Source: Burkholderiales bacterium
Lineage (GTDB): Bacteria; Pseudomonadota; Gammaproteobacteria; Burkholderiales; Burkholderiaceae_C
Assembly (NCBI GenBank): GCA_021414305.1
Contig: JAIOOS010000002.1
Span: 1 to 39,027 of the forward strand
DNA: 39,027 bases
Direction: 5' to 3'
Part shown: piece after piece, positions 33,096 through 39,027 of the stretch
How the letters are laid out: each line of letters begins with the position of its first letter
How positions within the stretch are numbered: position 1 is the first letter of the stretch
Notes under the pieces: model-generated
The model's input: the letters and a program-made list of their open reading frames with translations, nothing else
Told to the model about the DNA's origin: nothing
Databases searched by the model: none
Translations under genes and position numbers: made by a program

Positions 33096-34517
33096 ATGAC
33101 GACCTCCCCGCCTCCTGCCGATTCGCCTCCGCCGCCGCCCCGCTCGGGCTGGCAGCGCTTCTCGGCCGGCGCGGTCGGGATGTTCCACGCCTACGGCAAC
33201 TGGCTCGTCAGCATCTCCTGGCTGCGCTTCGCCTTGCTCTCGGTGCTGCTCATGATCTGCGCAGCAGTCCTCTCGAAGCTGCCGCCGTTCAACCTGCCCA
33301 TCGGCGGCATCGACGAGGTCACGACGATCACGCCGCCGGGCATTCCGAAGCCGCCCAAGCCGCCCAAGCCGGCGAAGGGAAGCACGCACGAGCCGGCGAT
33401 CGTGATCGAGAAGAAGGACACGGGCGGCCGCGACGTCACCATCTCGATCGACAAGTACGGCGTGCGCATCTCGCCGCGACGCGGTGCCGCGGCAGCCGCA
33501 TCGGCGGCTTCGGGCGCGGCGTCGGAGGGCGCGTCGGGCGCCGCCTCGGGCGCCGGGATCTCGCTCGGCGACGTCGGCGTGGAGATCAAGCTGCCGCCGG
33601 GCGCCGACAGCGAAGCCGTGCGCGAGGCGGTGGAAGAGGCGAAGGCAGCGGTGGTCGAGGCGATCCGCGAGTCGGAGGAGGCGGCGCAGGAAGCTGCCGC
33701 CGAGGCCAGCCAGCAGTCGGTGACGCAGGTCCGGCGCATCCGCCACACGCGCATGGGCGACTCGTTCACCGACATCGCCTTCCTCCTGATCGTCGCCTCG
33801 GCGATCCTCAAGATCAGCTACAAGCGCACGATCCGGGCCGAGGTCAAGGCCGCCGAGGCGACCGAGACCGCCGAGTCCGAGCAGCTCAAGCGCCAGGTGG
33901 TCGAGGCGCGCATGGCGGCGATGCAGGCGCAGGTCGAGCCGCACTTCCTGTTCAACACGCTGGCCTCGATCGACCACCTGATCCAGACCGATCCGCCGCG
34001 CGCCAGCCAGATGCAGAAGAACCTGATCGCGCTGCTGCGGGCCTCGATGCCCTCGATGCGCGAGTCGGCGCCGATGGCGCACAACCTCGGCCGCGAGATG
34101 GCGGTGATCCGGCCTTACCTCGAGATCCTGAAGGTGCGCATGGAAGACCGCCTGCAGACGGACATCCAGGTGCCCGAGGGCCTGCTCTCGGCCGAGTTCC
34201 CGTCGATGATGATCCAGTCGCTGGTCGAGAACGCGATCAAGCACGGCCTCGAGCCCAAGGCCGAAGGCGGCAGGATCACCGTCAAGGCCGAGATCGTCCA
34301 CGGCAAGCTGGCGGTAACCGTGGCCGACACCGGCATGGGCTTCGGCAAGGCGGCGACAGCGGGCACCGGCGTCGGCCTGGCCAACATCCGCGAGCGGATC
34401 AAGCTGCTCTACGGCGAGCGCGCCTCGATGACGGTGGCCGACAACACGCCGAGCGGAACGATCGTCACCCTCACCGTGCCGTACCAGGCGCAGCCACAGG
34501 AAGGAACGAGGACATGA
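33096..34517 (+). CDS. LytS-like sensor histidine kinase with Ala/Pro-rich sensor region
   Basis: The 473-residue protein starts with a proline-rich N-terminus (PPPADSPPPPPRSG), a first membrane helix (about 38-60), an extracytoplasmic region to about 220 and a second helix (FTDIAFLLIVASAILKI). The outer part has PKPPKPPKPAK, a short beta-like piece (RDVTISIDKYGVRISPRR), an Ala/Ser/Gly tract and a long Ala/Glu helix. The kinase half is of the LytS/YehU type: phospho-His H283 in QVEPHFLFNTLASIDHLI, N-box SLVENAIKHGLEP and G-boxes DTGMGF and GVGLANIRERI. No Shine-Dalgarno is evident. The stop overlaps the next ATG. No known sensor domain is recognised. Confidence 0.92.
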   Translation: MTTSPPPADSPPPPPRSGWQRFSAGAVGMFHAYGNWLVSISWLRFALLSVLLMICAAVLSKLPPFNLPIGGIDEVTTITPPGIPKPPKPPKPAKGSTHEPAIVIEKKDTGGRDVTISIDKYGVRISPRRGAAAAASAASGAASEGASGAASGAGISLGDVGVEIKLPPGADSEAVREAVEEAKAAVVEAIRESEEAAQEAAAEASQQSVTQVRRIRHTRMGDSFTDIAFLLIVASAILKISYKRTIRAEVKAAEATETAESEQLKRQVVEARMAAMQAQVEPHFLFNTLASIDHLIQTDPPRASQMQKNLIALLRASMPSMRESAPMAHNLGREMAVIRPYLEILKVRMEDRLQTDIQVPEGLLSAEFPSMMIQSLVENAIKHGLEPKAEGGRITVKAEIVHGKLAVTVADTGMGFGKAATAGTGVGLANIRERIKLLYGERASMTVADNTPSGTIVTLTVPYQAQPQEGTRT

Positions 34518-34912
34518 GGAGCGGATCGCGTTGGCTCGGCGTTCTGGCGGCGATCGTCCTGCTGGTCGCGATCGCGATCGGCGCCGCGATCGCCGCCGTC
34601 TGGACGGCGCTGCCGCTCGACCACGCCACCCTCGTCATCGACGGCGAGACCGTGGCCCTGCCGGACCTCGCCGGCTGGCCCGCGGCGCTGGCGCTGGTGC
34701 TCGCAGTCCTCGCCGTGCTGCTCGCCGCGGTGTTCACGGTCGGCGGCGTCGCGATCGCCATCGTCGCCGCCATGCTCGGCGTCGCCGTCGCGGCGGTCGC
34801 CGTCGTCGTCACGCTCCTGCTCTTCACCTGGCCGCTGCTGCTCATCGGCTGGCTGGTCTGGCGCTCGGCGCGCCGGCCCTCGGCCGTTGGAGCCCGGCCC
34901 GAACTTGCGTAG
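34514..34912 (+). CDS. Small polytopic membrane protein between kinase and regulator
   Basis: The 132-residue ORF begins MRSGSRWLGVLAAIVLLVAI, with a transmembrane helix at about 7-32, a short polar loop (DHATLVIDGETVALPDLAG) and then two or three near-continuous hydrophobic helices (about 55-120) ending in WRSARRPSA. A GAGG Shine-Dalgarno precedes it, its ATG overlaps the kinase stop by ATGA, and the regulator gene starts 15 bases after its stop. The coupling makes a working link with the kinase likely. No family is recognised. Confidence 0.75.
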   Translation: MRSGSRWLGVLAAIVLLVAIAIGAAIAAVWTALPLDHATLVIDGETVALPDLAGWPAALALVLAVLAVLLAAVFTVGGVAIAIVAAMLGVAVAAVAVVVTLLLFTWPLLLIGWLVWRSARRPSAVGARPELA

Positions 34913-34927
34913 CATCCGGCCGGCGCC

Positions 34928-35773
34928 ATGAGCTCTGCCGACACCGCGTCTTCCCCCACCGCCGTCATCGCCGACGACGAGCGGCTGCTGCGGGAGCAGC
35001 TCCGCGCCCGCCTGGCCGAGGTCTGGCCCGAGCTCGAGATCGTCGGCGAGGCGAAGAACGGCACCGAGGCGGTCGAGCTGGTCGAGGAGCACCATCCCGA
35101 CCTGGTCTTCCTCGACATCCGCATGCCCGGCATGAACGGCATCGAGGCCGCGCGGGCGATCGCCCAGCTGCCGGTCGACGAGGACGGCGCCAGGCCCGAG
35201 GGCGGAAAGCTGTGGCGCGGCGCCGAGGTCGTCTTCATCACTGCCTACGACCAGTACGCGATCGAGGCGTTCGAGCAGGGCGTGGTCGACTATGTGCTGA
35301 AGCCCGCCGAGCGCGACCGCCTGCAGGTGACGGTCGAGCGCGTGAGGAAGCGCCTGCTGCGGCGCGGCAGCGACGAGGCGCCCGACGCGAGCGGCATGCA
35401 GGGCCTGTTGCAGAAGCTGGCCGAGAGGATGAATCCCGGCGCGGTGCCGCGGCTGAAGTGGATCCAGGCGACCGTGGGCACCAGCATCCAGATGATCCCG
35501 GTCGAAGACGTGCTGTTCTTCATCTCCGACGAGAAGTACACGCGGGTGCAGACCGCCTCGCTCGAGGCGTTGATCCGAAAGCCGATCAAGGAGCTGGTCG
35601 GCGAGCTCGACGCCGACCAGTTCTGGCAGATCCACCGCTCGACCCTGGTCAACGCCCGGGCGATCGCCGGCGTCACCCGCGACCTGCGCGGCCGCCAGCT
35701 CGTCGCCGTGCGCGGCCACCCCGAGAAGCTCGAGGTGAGCCGCAGCTACGCCGGTCTCTTCAAGGGCATGTGA
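34928..35773 (+). CDS. LytTR-family response regulator
   Basis: The 281-residue regulator has a receiver domain with acidic residues D16/D17, phospho-acceptor D63 (LVFLDIRMPG) and Lys in YVLKPAE. An insertion near residues 80-95 (DEDGARPEGGKLWRGAE) lengthens the receiver. The C-terminal LytTR DNA-binding domain (about 175-280) shows DVLFFISDEKYTRVQT, FWQIHRSTLVNARAI and RSYAGLFKGM. It is the partner of the LytS-like kinase two genes upstream and would bind promoter repeats as other LytTR proteins do. Confidence 0.95.
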   Translation: MSSADTASSPTAVIADDERLLREQLRARLAEVWPELEIVGEAKNGTEAVELVEEHHPDLVFLDIRMPGMNGIEAARAIAQLPVDEDGARPEGGKLWRGAEVVFITAYDQYAIEAFEQGVVDYVLKPAERDRLQVTVERVRKRLLRRGSDEAPDASGMQGLLQKLAERMNPGAVPRLKWIQATVGTSIQMIPVEDVLFFISDEKYTRVQTASLEALIRKPIKELVGELDADQFWQIHRSTLVNARAIAGVTRDLRGRQLVAVRGHPEKLEVSRSYAGLFKGM

Positions 35774-35785
35774 GGGCCCGCGCCG

Positions 35786-36400
35786 CTACGTCAGCGGGTG
35801 GATCAGGAAGTCGGGGTGGAACGGCAGGCCGAGCAGGCCGGCGCCGCCGATCAGGATCCCGAACACGCTCGGAACCATCGCCAGCCAGAACAGCCACCAG
35901 ATGTGCGTGAGCGCCGTGATCGCGAGCAGCGCGATCGCGATCGCGATCGACGCCTCGGCCAGGTCGAACTGGTCGTCCTTGTAGTTGAGCTTGTCGTAGG
36001 TGATCTGCGCTTCCTCGGCCAGCTTCTTCTGCTCTTCCTTCTTGATGTTCTGGCTCTTGGCCATCGCCGTGTAGCGGGCGATCGTCTCGTCGTAGGCGGC
36101 GACATCGGCCGGGTCGGTGCGGCCGCGCTTGGCGAGCTTGAGCTCCTCGATGCTCGCCAGCATCACCTCCTCGCGGATGTTGCGCGCTTGGAAGAAATTC
36201 CACTGGTCGATCTTCTCCGCCTGGGCGGCGAGCATCGCCTGCACGACGTTGTCGTCCTTGACGTTGCAGATACCCAGGAACGTGGCCAGGAACGCGACGG
36301 TGACGGCGACGAAGCTGTTGAGCTTCGCGTGGTCCCTGTGCTCGGCGGCGTCCTCCTGCAACTCCTCGATGGTCTCCAGCGGGTCGATGTCGATTCCCAC
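35786..36400 (-). CDS. DUF4337 membrane protein
   Basis: The 204-residue protein fits the DUF4337 family. An acidic N-terminus (DPLETIEELQEDAAEHRDHAKLN) leads into a membrane helix (FVAVTVAFLATFLGIC), then a long charged coiled-coil-like segment (about 55-145: QWNFFQARNIREEVMLA, KKEEQKKLAEEAQITYDK), then two more helices (ASIAIAIALLAITALTHIWWLFWLAM and VFGILIGGAGLLGLPF in outline). No function is known. It converges on the LytTR regulator gene with a 12-base gap, so it is a separate unit. Confidence 0.88.
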   Translation of the reverse strand: MGIDIDPLETIEELQEDAAEHRDHAKLNSFVAVTVAFLATFLGICNVKDDNVVQAMLAAQAEKIDQWNFFQARNIREEVMLASIEELKLAKRGRTDPADVAAYDETIARYTAMAKSQNIKKEEQKKLAEEAQITYDKLNYKDDQFDLAEASIAIAIALLAITALTHIWWLFWLAMVPSVFGILIGGAGLLGLPFHPDFLIHPLT

Positions 36401-36500
36401 GTTCTCTCCCTTGTCCCGTGTTTTCGAAGGATCGGCTGATTTCGCCAGCGCGGAGTGTGCGAGGTGACCTGTCGGGAATCAAGCCGGCCGCAAAGAGGGG

Positions 36501-38552
36501 TCATTGCGTAGGGGCATCTGCCCTGGCGCCCTCGGCGCGCCGCGCCGCGGCGTCGCGCAAGGCCCTGAGCTGCGCCCGCGGGTCGACCCGCACACCCTCT
36601 TCGGCGAGCTTCATCTCGGCGACGAAGCGGCTCGGCACGCCGGCCACCGTCTCGCGCCCGCGCTTCCTGCGCGCCAGCGTGCTCACGACCAGGGTCGCGC
36701 GGGCGCGGGTGATGCCGACGTACATCAGCCGCCGCTCCTCCTCGATGCGCACCGCCATCGCCTGCTCCTCCTCGCCCTCGGCGCCGCGAAACGGCAGCAG
36801 CCCTTCGTTGACGCCGGCCAGCACCACGTGCGGCCACTCGAGGCCCTTGGCGGCATGCAGGGTCGAGAGGGTGACGACGTTCTGCTCGTCGCCGCGCTCG
36901 GCCATGCTGAGGATCACCGAGATCGACTGCGCGACCTCGAGCACGCTCTTCGCCGCCACCTCGTCGCCGGTCGCGGCCGCGCCGCTGCCGCCGCAGCGGC
37001 GCGCGATCCAGTCGACGAAGTCGAGCACGTTGGTCCAGCGCGCGGCGGCCTGCGGCGGCGAATCGGCGTCGTCGTGCAGGTGCTGCTCGTAGCCGATGTC
37101 CTTCAGCCAGGCGAGCAGGAAGGCCCGCGCCGCGGCCTCGCCGGTGGTCTCGCGCGCCTTCTGCTCGAGCTCGTTGATCGTGCGACCGAACTCGTGCAGC
37201 GTCTCGATGCTGCGCCGGGGCAGCGCCGTGTCCAGCGTCTCGGCGAACAGGGCCTCGAACAGGCTCGCCTTCCAGCGGCCGGCGAAGGTGCCGAGGCTGG
37301 CGAGGGTCTGGTGGCCGATGCCGCGCTTCGGGCTGGTCGCGGCGCGCAGGAACGCCGGGTCGTCGTCGCCGTTGACGATGAGGCGCAGCCACGCGCAGAG
37401 GTCGCGGATCTCGGCCCGGTCGAAGAAGCTCTGCCCGCCCGAGACCTTGTAGGCGATGCCGGCCTTGCGCAGCGCCTGCTCGAACACCCGGGCCTGGTGA
37501 TTCGCGCGATACAGCACGGCGAAGTCGCGCAGCTCGGCATTGCTCGAGCCGCGGATCGACTCGATGTGCGCCACTGTGCGATCGGCCTCGTGAACCTCGT
37601 TGTCGCACTCGATCACGCGCACCGGGTCGCCGGCGCCGAGCTCGCTCCAGAGCTTCTTCTCGTAGAGCTTGGGGTTGTTGGCGATCACCGCGTTGGCGGC
37701 GCGCAGGATGCTGCCGGTCGAGCGGTAGTTCTGCTCGAGCGGAATCACCTTGAGCCGGGGGTAGTCGGCGGGCAGGCGCTTCAGGTTCTCGACCGTCGCG
37801 CCGCGCCAGCCGTAGATGCTCTGGTCGTCGTCGCCCACGACCGCCACGTTGCGCTCCTCGCTGGAGAGCAGCGTCACGAGTTGAAGCTGCAGTTTGTTTG
37901 TGTCCTGAAACTCGTCCACCATCAGGTAGCGAAACCGCTCCTGCCACCGCGCGCGCACATCGGGGTGGCCGTCGAGCAGTCGCACCGCGAGCACGAGCAG
38001 GTCGTCGAAGTCCACCGCGTTCAGTTTCTTCAACTCTGCCTGATAGCGCGCGAACACCGTGCCGATCAACGTCTTGTCGTCGGTGGGTGCGTCCCAGTTG
38101 TTGTTCTTCGCCTTGCTGATGAGATTTTTGGCGATGTTGTGGTCGAGCTTTTCGTCCTTCGCCGCAGTGCGCGTGATGATTTTTCGAATCAGCCCGGTCT
38201 GGTCCGAATCGTCGTAGATTGCGAAGTTGTTTTTGTAACCGAGCCGGTCAATCCCGCTTCGCAGCAGCCGCACGCACAGCGCGTGAAAGGTGGACATCGT
38301 CACCTTTTTCGCCTGCTCCTTTTCAATCATCGTCGCGAGACGCTCGCGCATTTCGTTCGCGGCCTTGTTCGTGAAAGTCACCGCGAGGATCGCCGAGGGA
38401 TCCACGCCCTGCGCGATGAGATACGCCGCGCGCGCGGTGATGACGCGCGTCTTCCCCGTGCCCGCGCCTGCGAGAATCAGCAGCGGGCCGTCGGTCGTGG
38501 TGACGGCCTCGCGCTGCGCTTCATTGAGATCAAAAAGTCGGAATCCAGCCAT
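36501..38552 (-). CDS. UvrD/Rep superfamily I DNA helicase, hybrid in composition
   Basis: The 683-residue 3'-5' helicase has all superfamily I motifs: Walker A GAGTGKT (29-35), TFTNKAANEMRERL, VDEFQDTN, GDDDQSIYGWRGA, LEQNYRST, TLHAAKGLEWPHVVLAGVNEGLLPF and YVGITRAR. The ATG at 38552 is chosen because MAGFRLFDLNEAQREAV fits the helicase start. Residues 1 to about 225 are encoded with many T- and A-ending codons and AT-rich runs, whereas residues from about 265 on use the GC-rich codons of the rest of the window and resemble betaproteobacterial Rep (LKRLPADYPRLKVIPLEQNYRST). The frame is intact. The ORF is either an assembly join within conserved motifs or a recombinant gene. Confidence 0.85.
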   Translation of the reverse strand: MAGFRLFDLNEAQREAVTTTDGPLLILAGAGTGKTRVITARAAYLIAQGVDPSAILAVTFTNKAANEMRERLATMIEKEQAKKVTMSTFHALCVRLLRSGIDRLGYKNNFAIYDDSDQTGLIRKIITRTAAKDEKLDHNIAKNLISKAKNNNWDAPTDDKTLIGTVFARYQAELKKLNAVDFDDLLVLAVRLLDGHPDVRARWQERFRYLMVDEFQDTNKLQLQLVTLLSSEERNVAVVGDDDQSIYGWRGATVENLKRLPADYPRLKVIPLEQNYRSTGSILRAANAVIANNPKLYEKKLWSELGAGDPVRVIECDNEVHEADRTVAHIESIRGSSNAELRDFAVLYRANHQARVFEQALRKAGIAYKVSGGQSFFDRAEIRDLCAWLRLIVNGDDDPAFLRAATSPKRGIGHQTLASLGTFAGRWKASLFEALFAETLDTALPRRSIETLHEFGRTINELEQKARETTGEAAARAFLLAWLKDIGYEQHLHDDADSPPQAAARWTNVLDFVDWIARRCGGSGAAATGDEVAAKSVLEVAQSISVILSMAERGDEQNVVTLSTLHAAKGLEWPHVVLAGVNEGLLPFRGAEGEEEQAMAVRIEEERRLMYVGITRARATLVVSTLARRKRGRETVAGVPSRFVAEMKLAEEGVRVDPRAQLRALRDAAARRAEGARADAPTQ

Positions 38553-38930
38553 GCGAAAATCGGGATGCAGGAAACGCGCACGGCCCGCATTTCGCAATGG
38601 AAAGTTGCGGAAATAGTTTCAAGCAAAACGAAACTAAAACTTGACGGGCAAAACGCGGAGAATGGCGTTTGGCCAAACGCGTGTCATTCCGACCGGAGCG
38701 CAGCGAGGTGGAGGAGTCCCACAACAAGCCCCTGCGCTTTCAGAGGTCAAACGCAGCAATAAAAACGTCGGCCCCTCGACTGCTCCGCAGGTCACGCGTT
38801 GGGATAGGCTCTGAGATTCCTCGACTTCATTTCGTTTCGCTGCGCTCCACTCCATTACACTCGGAATGACACGCGTTGTTTCAAATTAACGCCAATGAGC
38901 CGTTCCACGAACTTGTGAAACCACTTCGAG
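38553..38930. other. 378-base intergenic region of lower GC
   Basis: No credible gene is seen between the helicase start and the smpB end. The part next to the helicase (38,590-38,660) is A-rich (for example AAGCAAAACGAAACTAAAAC) and may hold its promoter. The rest is occupied by the inverted-repeat element at 38677-38876. Confidence 0.6.
38677..38876. repeat. 200-bp element bounded by a perfect 16-bp inverted repeat
   Basis: ACGCGTGTCATTCCGA (38677-38692) and TCGGAATGACACGCGT (38861-38876) are exact reverse complements. Inside them a second matching pair, GGAGCGCAGCGA (38695-38706) and TCGCTGCGCTCC (38837-38848), lies at nearly symmetric distances. The sequence resembles the scattered GTCATTCCGA...GAGGAATCTC repeats known from several bacterial phyla. 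It encodes no transposase, so it could be a small non-autonomous element or a REP-like palindromic unit. Confidence 0.75.
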
Positions 38931-39027
38931 TCACTTGTGTTTCTGAAACCGCGCCACTTCCCTGTCCACGTCGCGCTTGTGGGCTTTCTCTTTCAAATCC
39001 TCCCGCTTGTCGCGCTGCTCCTTGCCC
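38931..39027 (-). CDS. smpB: SsrA-binding protein, C-terminal end (runs off the window)
   Basis: The last 31 codons plus stop of a gene entering from the right edge read GKEQRDKREDLKEKAHKRDV followed by DREVARFQKHK. The pattern GK..(H/R)DKRE..K.....R(D)..RE..R matches the basic C-terminal tail of SmpB, which guides tmRNA into stalled ribosomes. Only the tail is present, so the assignment rests on this short pattern. Base composition matches the foreign-looking right end rather than the rest of the window. Confidence 0.65.
   Translation of the reverse strand, partial: GKEQRDKREDLKEKAHKRDVDREVARFQKHK

Overview
The window is a GC-rich (roughly 70 percent by eye) chromosomal segment. Its gene content and order point to a betaproteobacterium, probably near Burkholderiales or Rhodocyclales. 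Supporting signs are a tRNA-Tyr/Gly/Thr-tuf cluster, an ung-trpC-trpD-trpG-trpE block not far from rpe and apaG, PF10136-type 'site-specific recombinase', and PldA with the Cys-Tyr-Asp N-terminal segment. Species cannot be named from sequence reading alone. The last ~1.1 kb (from about 37,800 on) has different base and codon use and looks like another bacterial lineage, possibly Verrucomicrobia. It is either an assembly join or a real recombination boundary.

Layout. 1-620: start of tuf and three tRNA genes, all minus strand, with their probable promoter in the 3' end of ung. 621-6222: minus-strand trpE-trpG-ltaE-trpD-trpC-ung, tightly packed, with an L-threonine aldolase gene inserted between trpG and trpD. 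A leader of about 270 bases before trpE holds two strong hairpins and a short ORF with two nearby Trp codons. 6492-10722: a fused indolepyruvate ferredoxin oxidoreductase gene (minus) and a divergent Lrp/AsnC regulator (plus). 10705-13435: minus-strand rpe, a zinc-type CDF exporter and a CbpA-type DnaJ. 13498-17006: plus-strand apaG, the PF10136 membrane protein and a CaCA-type cation/proton exchanger. 17014-18440: a second putative ion antiporter and a one-helix miniprotein (minus). 18439-21940: mltA, a secreted MsrB and a cNMP-domain/thioredoxin-reductase-like flavoprotein (plus).

21943-25796: a minus-strand run consisting of an MFS transporter, an ECF42-like sigma factor with its typical YCII/DGPF partner, an EF-hand protein and a secreted low-complexity protein. 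25988-28029: an OmpR/EnvZ-type two-component system facing that run, separated by a palindromic intergenic region. 28077-31805: a second fused indolepyruvate ferredoxin oxidoreductase. 31809-32933: outer-membrane phospholipase A (minus). 33096-35773: a LytS-like histidine kinase, a small polytopic membrane protein and a LytTR response regulator, coupled as one operon. 35786-36400: a DUF4337 protein. 36501-38552: a UvrD/Rep helicase ORF that looks hybrid. 38553-39027: an inverted-repeat element and the 3' end of smpB.

How the genes fit together: the left half joins tryptophan synthesis with a 2-oxoacid:ferredoxin oxidoreductase able to degrade transaminated aromatic amino acids, under a nearby amino-acid-type regulator. 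The right half is rich in envelope sensing (two two-component systems and an ECF sigma factor) and envelope functions (PldA, MltA, MsrB). The best candidate for an undescribed system is the three-gene LytS-like kinase / small membrane protein / LytTR regulator operon. The best candidate for a technical or evolutionary anomaly is the hybrid helicase at the right end.
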